A stretch of DNA of 64,000 nt from Chaunax sp. Z400 (GCA_037577475.1 CM075183.1:17007781-17071780); one strand, 5' to 3'. Positions 44,344-57,392 are shown, numbered from the stretch's first letter. Program-made: numbers and translations. The notes: generated from the sequence alone by a model not told the origin.

Positions 44344-44753
44344 GATCCCTTAGGGTGCTTTCACACCTACCTCATTTGACTTCACAGTTTGATCCGGACA
44401 AAAGTTGCACCAAGGTCCGGATCAAAGACTCGGTCTTTGGTCTGACAAAAATAGGTTGTCTTGGTCCAGATCAAACTGAACCATGGTTCGGTTTGTTGAC
44501 AATGTGAAAGCACTTTTTTGGATGGTTCAGACTTTCGGACCAATTACAGGAAGTTACAGCAGGCTACCGTCACCAATAAACAAAAGAAGAAGAAAAAACA
44601 ATCCGAAGAAGTAGTATGTAATTTACATGGTTTTAACTGGACGTTGATCACTGGTGGTGATTTTAAAAACAGTAACTTGGTTGTAACACAATTAATTTTT
44701 TCATTGAACCCTGTCACCTTACATGGTTCTTATTAAAAGCACTTTAAGGGATC
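44344..44753. mobile_element. hAT-like MITE, about 410 bp
   Basis: The left end GATCCCTTAGGGTGCTTTC and the reverse complement of the right end GATCCCTTAAAGTGCTTTT agree at 16 of 19 positions. The interior starts TTTCACACCTACCTCATTTG and includes GGTTCGGTTTGTTGACAATG, GGACCAATTACAGGAAG and AATAAACAAAAGAAGAAG, words typical of a fish hAT-type MITE (recalled). A perfect internal inverted repeat, TTTGATCCGGAC/GTCCGGATCAAA, lies at about 44389-44427. A clear 8 bp target duplication is not visible, so end positions are provisional. The 72-codon frame inside is a by-product. Confidence 0.55.
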
Positions 44754-46152
44754 TAGCCGGTGCCCACGCTCTCATAGAGTCTTTGTGCTGCATTAGTGTT
44801 CTTTGTGATACAGATGCAAAAAGAGTTTTGCTAGATTTGAAACAAAGTCCAGCCCTTAAATAGAGACCAGCCCTCTTCACATCAAGATCTCCAGCCATTC
44901 TCTTCATACCATCACCACTACCACAAGAGTCTAGGCTCCATGTGGGAGTTCCCTCTACTTATGGCTCATATGATACCGTCACAATGCAGCCTGATCAACA
45001 AAGGCTCATATTATTTATTATGTACATGGCACTAAAAATAGAATTCACCTGAATACTCTCACCATACCATCAGTAGAAATTTTCGATACAGAAGCATTAA
45101 TATCTTCGATGAAACGTGTTGTCATAGTTACAGTGCAGTTTGCGAGAGATGGCTTTAATTGCTTGATTAGTCTTTGAAAGGGCAGTGATAGCAGCATGAT
45201 GTACCATTACGAACACATGACTCGCCTGCCAAGAATACCAGTGATATTCAAGCTCAGGCTACATCAGCATCAATGTCTGACTTGAGGCCGTTGGCAGGCT
45301 ACCAATTTACTTGCCATGTATGTTTGTCAGGTTTGTCACTTCATGCATGTATGAATGTTCAGTGAACCGATTCTCTTCAGGAATGTTCATTTATATGTGT
45401 GACTGTGTATGTGTGTGTTTGTCTGTGTGTGTGTGGTAGGGGAGTGTCATGTTAGTTGTGGGTTAATTGTAGGACTGTATAGCTGCTGCATTATGGAGTG
45501 GTTATTTATGTGTTCATGGATCACTGGGTGGCCTTGTTTGTTCTACAATGACATTACTGAAATGTGACATTTATCTATTGGCGGCTGTTACATATACCTT
45601 TATTTCTGGTGTTACTCCTAAATGGACATACCCTGGCAGTCTCTCAGTTTCGATGCCTTCTTTCATCTTTTTTTTTTTCTCCTGACCTTAATCGGTATCC
45701 TTTCTGTGTTTAACCCCCTGAGTCATGGCAGACAGATTTTTATCGCCGATGGCGGTTGTTTAACAATGGCAATAACTCAAATAAAACCCACGCTACCTCA
45801 CTATTTGTTTTTTTCATTGCAATGATTGAGAGACACTAGAAGAAGAAACCAGAAGAAGAAACTAAAAGCACATTTGTAGCTCTAATAACACTCAAACCAA
45901 GAGAGACTTGCAATATAATGAAGGTAACGGTTTCATATGAGGTCGTCTTAAAGCCAATTTTTGCTCCACATTAAAGACCGAGATTGGACGGAGCCTTCTG
46001 TACGTATCCATTTACGTATATGTAGAGGGAGCACAAATGGGCCTTTAGACTTTGACTTAATTGCCCCCACAGGCAAAGTCTTTTTCACAGCCTGATGCTA
46101 TAGCTTCCTTGACAGTGTCAAAGGGAAGCTGGCAAATGTGTTTGTCTCTGGG
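44754..46152. other. Noncoding DNA, no gene seen
   Basis: GT-rich stretch near 45400-45436 and a T run at 45668-45679. Unique-looking sequence otherwise. Confidence 0.5.
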
Positions 46153-46534
46153 TGTGATGTACACCTGGCAGCGTGGTTGGCATCAGACACACCTGTGCTT
46201 CATTCCACAGTCAAGCTCTTGCAGTATTTAACCCTGGTTTCAACCCTCACTTGTTGCCAGATTGTTCAGTCTGCTCAGGTGCTAGCGTAGCACGCAGGCC
46301 TCTTTGTCCTAGTGCGACATTTTGACCTCGTCCGTGCTTCCTTGTGCCCTAGATCCTCGGTGTATCTTCATGCCAGCCCGCAAGCAACCTCTGCTTTGTT
46401 CGCGCGGAGACATCCAAGACAATGCCCAGCCTCGATACGGCCAATCCAGACACACCACCTCCCTGTGCCTTCAATAAACTGTTCAAACCTTCCTTTGTGT
46501 CCAAGTCTCACTTTTGGGTCCAGTTTCTGTGCCA
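46153..46534 (+). mobile_element. Probable solo LTR
   Basis: Begins TGTGATGTACACC and ends near GTGCCA. It has a TATA-like AGTATTTAACCC at about 46226-46236 and an AATAAA signal in CTTCAATAAACTG at about 46471-46483. After the signal comes CTTTTGGGTCCAG, a typical ending of fish Ty3-like LTRs (recalled). Promoter, polyadenylation signal and TG/CA limits in the right order make an LTR the best reading. No internal retroviral-type coding region adjoins on either side, hence solo. Flanking target duplications could not be made out. The 107-codon frame inside is incidental. Confidence 0.6.
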
Positions 46535-47149
46535 AACGTACTTCCACTCCAGCACATAAATTTGATAGCTACATTTATTTTAATCACCCTGTGTATAAAG
46601 TACCTGAAATTAGCCCCACACTTTACTACTTGTAACTTAAAAGTGATGCTTACACATGAAGCTTCCTAATTAGAATCCAATAAATATAATCTATTAAATT
46701 TTGGAAAGGATCGCTTTGCATTGTGCTGCAGCTTTGACTCACAGGATGAAGCTCAAAGTGTTTTACATGCCAGTATTGTCATTATAAGCAAAGTGTCATG
46801 CTGATGTGAGCATTTAGCTCAAGTACAGCCTTATTGACTCGTTAGCCTTGCACTCAGCAGGCACAGTGGTTGCAGTGATATCATACTTGAGGGTCTCATT
46901 TATAACCATTGTGTACACACAAAAAGAGAAAGAGGCGTTCTCCACTTTCCATGCAAAGGTTGTGATCCATTAAAACAAACTTAATTGCACCTTTATGTAA
47001 ACTCTGGCCCGTGCATATGAACATTTTGGAGACAGGGGACATGGGTGGCACAGATGGTGAGTTTGGGAGCTGAAGCCAGGCTGCACAATGATGCCTCTCA
47101 CACATTAAATTTCACTTAATATCAAAAGTCAATTATAGATCCGAATTAT
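46535..47149. other. Noncoding DNA, possible element debris
   Basis: The words CCATGCAAAGGTTGTGAT and CATATGAACATTTTGGAGAC near 46950-47036 look like old DNA-transposon sequence, but I cannot define ends. No gene. Confidence 0.4.
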
Positions 47150-47561
47150 CATAAACATTCACACCAGCAGGGTTATTTGTACTTGTGCATGCAGTGAACC
47201 ATAACTATTTCATAAGCACCTTGGAAATGAACAAGCCAGCTCAAATTTCAGAAATCAAAGCCATAAACGGTGATCTATGCACAGCATTAGCTCTCTTCTG
47301 CTTTTCTTAAATGCTGTATAATGCTATCTTTAATTTCTACAATGAGTAATGATGATTCCATCAGCTTCTTACGATACAGTCTGGTCCTTTCGTCTGCACT
47401 CCGGAGTGGAGGATGTGATGGAGAGATGGTCTTGATGAAATACTGAGCAGACTTTGATTTAATATTTGAGTTGGGTTTCAAATTGAAAGGTGCTTATGCA
47501 AGTTATGGTTCACTACATCACAAGTATACATAAACAACACCGCTGGATCGATTGTTTATGG
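47150..47561. mobile_element. DNA transposon derivative with long imperfect terminal inverted repeats, about 412 bp
   Basis: The left arm (47150-47223) and right arm (47486-47561) are inverted copies. Both read ATAAACA.TC, CCAGC.G.GTT, ACTTGTG, AGTGAACCATAAC and CATAAGCACCTT in the same order when the right arm is reversed. The arms are about 75 bases long with scattered small indels. Between them the minus strand has a 64-codon frame (47287-47481) with ADERTRLYRKKLMES and IIQHLRKAEES. It is rich in charged residues and faintly like the C-terminal helix of MADF/Myb-like proteins of Harbinger elements. That link is speculative. Target duplications not resolved. Confidence 0.6.
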
Positions 47562-49055
47562 TAAACAGGGATTGTCCAATTACAATTTAGCTTCCGTGTT
47601 GAATCTGTATTTTGCATTGCCTAGTCTAGTTTGTATTGCATCATTATATGGCTCTGAGTTATCATTATATCTAGTATGCAGCCATCAAATGCATATTTAA
47701 AGGAATGGCTCTCTCAAAAATTAAAATTCTGCCATGCTGATGGGAAGCCGGGTGAAGTTTTATGGAGCTTCACAGCAAAGCGGCATTGCAGCATTCTCCT
47801 AAACAACAGAAGAAGATGAGGGCTTGTTTTAAAATGTAGAAAAACAAGTAAAAAAACCAACATAAAATGACACCAAAACAGCTTGTACGCCATTAAGTTT
47901 CCAAAAGCCCCGAGATCCCAAACTGATTCGAAGAGATGTTATTTAAAAGCTGAAATATTTTCTGTAGCCTCTATGCTTAAAGAGTTAGGAGCACACCCCA
48001 TCTGAAGAAGGTACACAACCCTGAATGCTGTACCTAGTAAATACAAAGTGGCAAAAGCGGAGGTAACTCAGCAGTGGTCCATGAGGCCATTAAGTACATC
48101 GAGACTTGAGAACGGAGAGTTTTTTAAACGTTAAAGTGAATCTTTGTATGATAATGCATCTTTTTGGACAGTCACCTGTTCTACAACATGGCATGCCCTT
48201 GTGTGCACCCTTCTGCCTTGATCACTGAACTCTTGCACTGCAGGCGAGGGAGATACCACTCACCACTTCATTGACTTTGAAATACGGCGCCGCTCGTGTT
48301 ATTGCTTTAATTTCAATCTCCTTCATTTCTCTGCAGGAAGAGGCAACGTGAAAAGAGGGGCACTAGGATCCATTTAAAATTTTAATTAGTTGCCTTTGTG
48401 AGTCTAGCAGACATACATTCAGACCAACGTTATCCTTTCAAATTTTTAATTAACAGCTGCTTCTTGGTTTCACCACATCAAAAGGTCGGGGTGTGAAATC
48501 GTGCCTGTGTGTGTCTGCGTGTGAACCCGCGAGTATAATTGTGTTTGAGTGCGTGTGTTTTTTAAGAGCAAAGCTGCAGAGGTGTGCACATTTTAATGCT
48601 GCTGTATGTCAGATGTATGTCAGATGAGTTTGAAATACGTCAGCTCAGAGTGAGGGGGGACACTGGAGGGCGTCTTTACAAACTGGTCTCCACTGCATGC
48701 TTGGTATTGTGCACTTTTCTGCAGGTTGTTTTCCATTACGGGATAGTACCTCGTCAGGTTAGACGCTGCGCGAAACTAATGAATGCTGATTGCGACCCAA
48801 CATCCTTCCTCGAAGTCTCCCGGAGTCTACAGAAGTTTCTAAAATGAAATCGAATGAATAGCTAAAGGAGGATCAGGAGGACCTTTGTTTTTGACAGTCA
48901 AATGTAGATCTTGTTGATGTAATAGCAGAGATATTCCACCGACTATTAATGCCGTAAAGTGGCTTGTGGTGTTACCAGAGTGCTACCAATGCTACTTCTT
49001 AAATAATGACATTTCACAACAATTGAAGCAGCAAAGAAATATCTGATATGTACTC
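47562..49055. other. Noncoding DNA, no gene seen
   Basis: Unique-looking sequence. The 48240-48450 tract has TTTAATT-type words and moderate complexity. The 87-codon plus frame at 48584-48847 shows no known motif. Confidence 0.5.
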
Positions 49056-49087
49056 TTGATACAGTACTCTTATATGTACTGTATCAA
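49056..49087. repeat. Perfect inverted repeat (hairpin)
   Basis: TTGATACAGTAC at 49056-49067 is exactly complementary to GTACTGTATCAA at 49076-49087 around an 8-base loop. It may be the core of a decayed small MITE. A partial direct copy of TATGTACT lies just before it. Confidence 0.85.
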
Positions 49088-51563
49088 CCCATTATATTGA
49101 ATAAATATATGCACCTCACAGTTATGCCAGTGAATATTTTCAGGTGAGAGAAGCTGACTCCTAGCCAACATCAGTCTCCAGGTTTCCAAATATGTTCGAT
49201 ATAGTTATAACTAACTGAACATTATCATCTCCACGTTTTTCTCAACTGCGGCACTAAATTCCATGTCGCACCGAATGCATGAAAATCAATATGTATGAAG
49301 CTGAATTCATCTGGGTGACAATCAACCCGCCGTCACACCATCTGTTTCTGAAAAGAATCTAATTTTACAGGCATTATTCTTACTTGCCAATGGAGTGTGC
49401 CGAATGTAGAAAGGTGATACAGTGTCTCTTGTCAATACATGCTGACAGCTGCTCTAAATAAAAGTAAGAAGCCAGTTCAGAAAGTTACGCCTCTCTGGGA
49501 TGCTTTAGATTCGGAGCCATAAAAATCAAAAGGAAGAAAAGAAAACAGGAGGCAGCCGCAGTTGTGTTATCTTGGCTGAAATCATGTGCTCAGTGTGGGA
49601 GTTAATGAGATGTATGAGTCTGTACGAATGTGTGAGAGATTTTCTCAAAAAGCCATATAATCAGCTGCAGGAATAAATTGATCCATTTGGGAATATCATT
49701 GGAAATGTAAGACGGATGCCGGACACCAAAGGCTGGACTTATACAGCACCTATCTAGTCTGCTTGACCACTCTTTACAACACAAGCCAGCAACTACTCAT
49801 TCACAAAGAGAGGATATCATGCAAGGAAAGGTGCCACCTGCTTATCAGGAGGCATAAACATTCAAACAATCACATACACACCAAACTTAGCCAATGGGGG
49901 TGCACAAGCAAGTGCACTCCAAGAGCCGGTCCCAAGCTCAGACAAATGAGGAGGGTTGCATCAGGAAGGGCTTCTGGCGTAAAACAAGTATTGATGACCT
50001 GCTACAACCCTCATATTTAGTCATCTCTAAACTAACCATATCTGTAACAAAAGTCTGATTCTAAAAAGTAGACCTCAATATAGAGCCTGATACTTAAAAG
50101 GATATTTCACTTAAGTCGAGCCATTACAACTTGATATTTGGATAATGAACTCCTGCTTTTACCCGAGGGCACTCGATAATTATACTCCTCACTATTCCTA
50201 ACTCCCTCCTGCACCAGTGGGAGATCGCCTTCATTAGGACATCCTGACCAAAAGAAAACGGCTGACCTTTCTGGATTTCCCTCCAAACTTAACATCTCTC
50301 TCTCTCTCTCCTTCTAAATTTACCCTGGCTTCCTAATTAACCTTGTGCAGCTTTAAAGCAGAGGTGGAAACGTTAGGATAGATTGATGAAGAGAAAAAGT
50401 GAGAATTAATTCAAATAAAAATAAAAAAATCCAGCTCAGCAGAAACAAAGCTAGATATCAGCTGGTGTTTGTCCAGTTATATTTGGGGCATGAAAACATT
50501 TAATCATCAAACATATCAAAAATAATATAATATATTTGCTACTATATATGGAGACTAAATGTTCAGTAACTTAAGTATTTCGTTAAATGGCCTGGAGCTA
50601 AAGTGATTTTAAAATTATGCCAACAGGTTTACAATCATTACAATTGCATGTCCAACAATGAGAGAAAAAGAAAATCTTTTATTTCTACTTCCTCATAGAG
50701 GCACTTCAAAATATTTGCTCAGGCGACTTTGTATGACTTAACATTTTAGGAGACAGTAAGTCAGTCTTGAACTGGAGGGGAAAATATTTAATGAAAGAAG
50801 AAACGAGCTTTAGACACATCACAAAACAGCTTAGTATCATTGTTAGGACGGAAGCCAACTCTTTGAATGCGAGTCCAAGTTGGTCTTAACTACTGGGAAT
50901 GGTCAATGCGCTGGATTTGTTCGGTAGCAGTCCTCTAACCTTACAATTCCCCATCTCCCACATGCTGCCGTGCTGCCTGCTATTGACAGAAACACCATTT
51001 TTATTCAATTAATCTTTTATCTCAAGCCTGTGGCTGCGTTTTCATTCTGTGCCAAAAGTAGAGTTGTTTAGGTCTTCCCTAAAATCTGGGCAGGAAATAG
51101 ATCTCAGATTTGCCCGGCTGTAATGTCCTCTGTTTGGAGCCTGGATGTTTATGGTCAGTGCCAGAGGCGCGCATGGGGTTTGTGCTCTATCTGTATGTAG
51201 TCCAGAAGAATTAGCATCCTTTTGTACATAATTATCTGCTTGATAGTTATAGGTTTGATCCTATTTGCACTGGAGCAGTGGTTGAAGATGTGTGTGTTTA
51301 AAAGGCTTTCATTTTTCTCTTTTTGTGAAATCTGGATGGATATTTAACATTCAAGTAAAGCACAGCAACCACTTGCACCAAAGGTAATAATGAAAGAAAC
51401 TAGCTGTTTTAAATGTATTTTCACTTTTTTTGTATGTTTTCAAACTCATTAATAGGTCTTGTGAGCTTTTAGTATAATTATAAACATTTGCTTAAATATG
51501 CTAGAATGTGTTGTTGCTGAGGGAATGTTCATTATTTATCAAAGGAGAGGGGTTTGACTTCTT
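49088..51563. other. Noncoding DNA, no gene seen
   Basis: AT-rich unique sequence with a short CT run near 50296-50311. Nothing supported. Confidence 0.5.
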
Positions 51564-51580
51564 AAAAAAAAAAAAAAAAA
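51564..51580. repeat. Poly(A) tract
   Basis: 17 A in a row, about 85 bases left of the LTR-like repeat but not obviously part of it. Confidence 0.9.
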
Positions 51581-51664
51581 CTTTATCTACAAATATTTTT
51601 CTATGTGCTTCACTGAATGACTGGAGGACAAACATTACCCCCCCTCCACCAGATTTAAGCATAT

Positions 51665-52043
51665 TTCAATCAGGAGAGACTAGTGGTTTAAGTACATAAT
51701 GTTTATTATATCAAATGATTTGTAATGATTAGTATGTCAGAAAGTCTTTGGTGTCAGAAAGTCTTTGGCGCTTCGACTCTTCAGGGAGATTGAGATCGAA
51801 AGGCATCTGTCTTGAGCAGCAGCAAGATATATATCCCCACTTGGAGTCCAGACACTGGTGGTGGTGGCGGCTGATGACCCTGATTAACCTGATGAATGAT
51901 GAAGTTGGGAAATCTGTGAATACTGGGCAGTGATGGGAAGTTGGAGGGTCAGTCATATTTAAGACTGCGGCAAGATGATAGGCTGACAATGAAGGTGTGT
52001 CGTTGTGCTATTGGATAGATGTGACCGATTGATGAAAACAGCT
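51665..52043 (-). mobile_element. LTR-like repeat, inverted copy 1
   Basis: On the minus strand it aligns over its whole length with 59959-60344. The shared order is AGCTGTTTTCATCA, GGTCACATCTATCCAATAGC, TATATATCTTGCTGC, GATCTCAATCTCCCTGAAGA, a tandem pair of TCTGACACCAAAGACT-like units, ATTTGATATAATAAACATT and CCACTAGTC..TGATTGAA. CCAAT-like, TATA-like and AATAAA-like words in this order suggest an LTR (inference). It has an 86-codon minus-strand frame starting MSAYHLAAV, with a partner in the other copy. Confidence 0.6.
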
Positions 52044-55000
52044 AATAACTCAATTGATGGCCCCAGACCATGATAGCAGGAAAATAAGATTGAGCATGCA
52101 TGAGAAGTGTGTATAACTGAGTAGCATGCAGGTAGTATTGGAGCCAATGCAACAGACAACAAAGAGGACATTACTGCTGATGTTTTTACAAAATCTTAGA
52201 TACATTCTGTGTCAGCTCAGCGACATAGCTCTGAGATTCAGGCAGTAATCAAACAGGTTTCAGACCTGCCTCAGTCTGTGTTCTGATTGTTATTCCAGTA
52301 GATTGTGCTATAGGTGTGATAATATAGAAAATATAAAGGAAGCTGTGTGTGATGTTGGAGCTACTGTATGTGTGCACTTCTGCTGACTGAAGAAGCAACA
52401 CAAACAAGAGGTTTTTGTGCTCTCTGTTGATTTCATTATGGACCAATCTCTGCACTGAAAGGTGGAGAAAAGCACCGGAGACAACTCCGCTCACAGGAAA
52501 AGTAACTGTACTGATCTTATCAATGTGTCTTGTTATGTGCAGCACCATATTCTCTCCCTCTGGCACTCCACCTTTATTTTCACGCTGTCACATTAATACG
52601 CTAGTTCTGAGGACCAGACCAGAAATATGTAGGCTGGGCGCAAGACATTAGGGATGGAAGCAGTGATGAACATAACCTACATCTGCTTCTCTCAACCGCC
52701 TGGCTTCATCAGGGTGCAGCAAAAAAATATTCTCATGTTGCTGACATCATAGAAGCAATTAAGAGTTGAAAATCTATACTTATCATGACAATACAGATCA
52801 TTACCTGCCTCAAACATCGGATAATTTGTCTCACTCGCTCCTTACCCTGTGTCACAATGTCAACACATGACTGGTCAGCTGGCACACGTCTCAACATGTG
52901 ACAATACATGCTACAACTTTCATTTACAAGCAATGCATTATGAGTCACTATTTCCCTTCAAAAGCAGCACACTTTCTGACTCTATCTCTCAGAATCTGAA
53001 AATGCTCAACAAAAGATTTAATCCCTCTTTTTTTCATCTTTTGACTGGGTCTTTTGATTGGGTTTGTGACCCTGGGAGTTTGTGTGCACTGGAAAGCTCA
53101 AAAGACTTCCTTGCAGAGATCAAGGAAAGATCACACTTTTAAAATAAAATTTCAAGACATGGCTTTGGACAGGTTTTGGTATGTCCGCTACCCTTCTCGA
53201 CAAAGTATTTGTGCAAAATGGGAATGAGCAACTGAGGGATGCTCAGGTTTCCCACTGATAGTAAGTCACATTTACCACCCTCTCCCCCGCTCACCACTTG
53301 TATGTTTTTAAATACATTTTATACTAGTGTGACTCGAGAATTTGCATGCTTTTAAAGGGTGCCGTGGCTGAAAAAAGGTTGAGAAATGCTGACCTAATAG
53401 ACGGACCTTAAGCTTTAGCACTGCGCTCATAGCACTGTGTTCAGTGTTGTGGTTGACATGAACCCAAGGAAGGAGGCAGGAGGGTTTTTTTGTGTGACTG
53501 ATACATCCAGTGTGTGTTTGGAGACCGGTTAACTTCCAATATCGAACGAAACAAATCATCTTTCCTTTAACATTTATGGGGGAATCCAATGTCATCCCTC
53601 ACAAATGTTGGATAGGGGGTCAGTGGGGTTAATTAGCTCGGTTTTTGGTATCTATCAACTCTTGAAGTAAATATCTGGCTCGTTAGCAGCTAAATGGTTC
53701 ACTATATTCTCTAGTTTGTTGTTTGCTTAGTTTGTGAGAAAATATTATTAAATTTAGTGCAGCAATTACATTAAGCGAACACAGCAAACATTATAATTTG
53801 TTCACTACTATATGTCTGAATTGTAAGATTGCCTCTGACATGTTCACTATGGCTTTCCCCTAAACGCTTTCAATCATCTAAGCCGCGCACTCTTGACTCA
53901 GATTTTATACTGCCTACTCTCCAGTCTCTACAGGATAACCCTTTCAATTCCTGCCACTATCTGCATGACATTCATGCCATGTGAAAGCTGTGCTGTGGTA
54001 GGAAGGGGCTCAGAAGAATGCTAACGGGGGGGGGGAGGGTTGGGTTATCTCTCTGTATGCTCCCAGCACTTACCCTTGTTAGCCTTTACCAGTTAGACAA
54101 TGTCCTGATGAAACATGACAGGACAAGCTTTCATAGCCGTGTTGGGCCTGACGCTTTAAAATGCTTGCAACTGCACTGTTTTGTAGCTCTTGCAGGGAAA
54201 GAGAATTTTAAATGACCACATACAAAGACTCAGTTTTCCAGTGTTGCTGATGGAACAACAATAATAGAAAAATACCATCCAGAGACACACTGCAAGCATG
54301 AGTGTAGATGACAGCGAAATGACAAATGCATTATTTGAAGTGAAAAGCCATCCAAAATAGAAGGCCATGTTGTGCCACTGATCTTGGGGAATATTCAATA
54401 TGTGAATATTGAATTATTTGTGAACATAAACAATCCCAGCAGACTTGAGTCTTTAATGCCACCAAAATACACAACCTGCAGCACAGCAGTCTGAATTTGT
54501 AGAGTTGTGCTGAAGGAATGCTCTCCTTGTCTCCTGAAAGATATGAACCACATACAGATCCTGATTATCTTGATGATGAGGCTCTTCCTCTCTGAACATG
54601 CTGCTTGCTTTGGCAACGATCGGCGAAGAGTGTGAGGCACACAGGATCACCTCTGCGTGTGTGTGTGTGTGTACAGTATGTGTGTATAAGGCCATGTTGG
54701 TAGCGGCACAAACTGATTGATATCATAAGTGAACCACAGGCTGAAAGGTCCCCCAGCACCAGATGAAAAGCAGGATTAACAGAAGAGAGGTTGAGCTGCG
54801 ATGAGCCTGGAGAGTGCATCGGGGGAGATCAGATGAGGAAATAATAGAGAAGGGTCCCTTGCCTTCAGAGAGGGGCAGGCAGGGTAGCGGGGCTTATGAA
54901 ATGCAGAGGGATCGTAGGAGATTGAATGTTCAGTTCCAGTGACTTGGCAGCATTCCCGGAAAATTTCCCAATCCTCTGAAGAGGAGGAAGAAAAGCAATC

Positions 55001-57392
55001 TTGATGGTGAAAAAAGATATTAGAATTAGAAAAGTGGGAGAAGTGGGGTCAACATAACACAGCTCTGTCAGTGTTACAGCGCTTATTCCACGCTTGATCA
55101 TTAGCCATGATTTAGAGGTGAGGAAAATATAGAAATTTAAATCTGTGCTACGACTCAAGTTTTTAGTAAACATGTAACCGAGAGAAGTGGGTCCGCCATA
55201 TTAAATATACAAAATTACAGACGAGATTGAAGTCCACATCTAGAGCAATGGCCGTCTCACTTTTATTTTCGTCTTCTATTAACATAAAAAGACGCAACGG
55301 AAGTCTCTACAAACAGGGGCAGCACACTACCACTAAGTTGATTTCTTCATCCAGGGAGGGTTCATAAAGATTTAGCAGAGTTGAAGCACTATATCTGTGG
55401 CGTGTCTCTTGTCCAATGGCACATGATGATAATGCAACGTGAGCTGCAAAAATAGTTTAGCGTGAGTTGGAAAGTTGTCTCCCGTCTCTCTCTATCTCTG
55501 TGTGTGTGTGTGTGTCGAATGATTATTAATTAAACTATGGTTTGGAAGCATGAAAAGAACGTGTAACACAGTACTAACAAAAAAATAAATAAACCTTATG
55601 GATAACCACAAAAAAGGAAAAATTCAAAATACTTACCTTTGCATCCTAATAGGAAATAATAATGCTGCGTCTTCACTTCACTTGTGTTTTACAGAACATT
55701 TCCCTGCATTTAATGTTTCTCGGAGAATGACAAAAAAAACAACAAAAAAAACAACAACCCTGCTACTATACCACTAATTGGCTGCATGAAACATTCAAAC
55801 AAAGTTCAGACACTACTTTCTGACAAACGGGAAGGATTAACTCTTGCACCTTTATTGTTCAAATTAGCCAGACCTGGCTCCAAAAACATGCCATTAACCA
55901 TTCAACAAAAAGAGATGCTGCGGGTTCGGCCCAGCTGCAGCCATAACACAGAGTGTTACACTGTGAACACAAACGTGCCACACTGTTTTTCAATTATTTT
56001 ACAGAAGTGAACATGCCCTATAGCAGTTGTTTTTGTTATTCCATTTTGATGATTATGATGATACAAGTCAGGAGAATGTGATAGTTTGCAAACCGGCTGT
56101 GATTGTATGGGAGATGCTGGAAACTGCTCACATGGGAAATAGAGAATGTGCGTTCGCCATATTGAGCTCCTGTGCATTCTTCTAATAGTTAGAGCTGTTG
56201 TTTTTTTTTTCATGGGAAACTTATCATCCAGTATATCTGCGCCTGCAGCTGCAATAAATTCCAAGTGAATGTGTGTTTACTCCATTATGTTGGGTTCCTT
56301 ACTGATATATGCTCACATTAGAATGGTTTCTCATAAACACAAGGAAGGAGGGAATCTGTACATCTTTGCCAGTGAATAATTTACACATTTTTATGTTCAT
56401 ACTGTTGTTCTCTGTGACTGTGCGAGGTGGTTGTACTGCAGAATAAAAGCAACAATTGTTTGCATTGCATGCACTCTCACAAGGTTCCAGTCAGAATACG
56501 TCCCAAAACAACACGGTTTTTTTTTGCAATAAGGGAAATTCTCACTAATAAATAAACGTTGCTTCTTCTTTTTCCGCACCACTTTCCTCCACATCATCGT
56601 GCACACACTGTGTCTCATTTTCAGCTCCTTCCCAGAGTGAATGCCTGCTGTCGTGACAGCCTCATGTGGATTTCTGGGAGGGGGTGAGGCTGGCATTTTG
56701 TGCGGCGGTGGAGGAGGACACTGTTTTGACAGATCGGTGTGCCACTGTGACGGTCGGAGAGAATCTCGGGGTCAAACGGCAGACATCTACTCGCTGACAG
56801 CGTCATGCGTTTTAGCTCCGGGAAGCCTCTGATGCGGAGCCTGCGCGGCGGCATAAATGGTGAGGGGTGTACTGTATGCTTCAAGTAATGGCTGTGGGGA
56901 AAGTTTTTTTGTTTGCTGCTCTCATTCATTTTATTTGCAGGTGTTTTTACACTGGAATACAATATTCATAATATAGATATAGTTAATCCTACTTTCTATT
57001 CCTTTTTTCCCTATAGTATTTATGATTGTTATCAAACCAGGAAGTGCACATCTAACCCTGCATGTACAGGAATATTATATATAGGTTTTTATGTTTTGTC
57101 TAATTGGTGTATTTGTCCGCTATTAGTCTCATGTTTTGAACACGGGACCAAGAGCATTTTGATTGTGACTAAACATATGTGAGATAGTGGAATAAAGACA
57201 GATGGTTTACATATTTTTAGCACTTGCTTCGTCCATACATGTTGTCGAATCATCCCTGTAAATACCCCCACCTTGGCAATTACATTAATATGTAAAGTCA
57301 TCAAACTAGAGCCTGACCTTTTGTGCAGGTGCCATAATGCAGTTTGAATAAGTGACTCCTGACATATGGAGGATGGAATATCACCAGTGATT
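52044..57392. other. Noncoding DNA with scattered relics
   Basis: Holds a hAT-end-like relic at about 53345-53395, a G run at 54026-54034, (TG)n at 54657-54672 and 55499-55515, and an A-rich stretch at 55730-55758. It also has the CpG-rich patch 56640-56870. None of the open frames (up to 113 codons) shows recognisable protein sequence. Confidence 0.5.
53345..53395 (-). mobile_element. hAT-type terminal repeat relic
   Basis: GGGTGCCGTGGCTGAAAAAAG followed by GTTGAGAAATGCTG is a diverged right end of the CAGTGGTTCTCAACC hAT type seen from the other strand. Only one end remains. Confidence 0.45.

Noticed and set aside
53630..53760. Another fish MITE (words like CTCGTTAGCAGCTAAATGG)
   Set aside because: Resembles a common fish repeat, but I could not define ends or a partner arm.
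56621..56962. 113-codon minus-strand gene
   Set aside because: Open only because of CpG/GC-rich sequence; no recognised protein, and the plus strand offers an equally plausible promoter reading.
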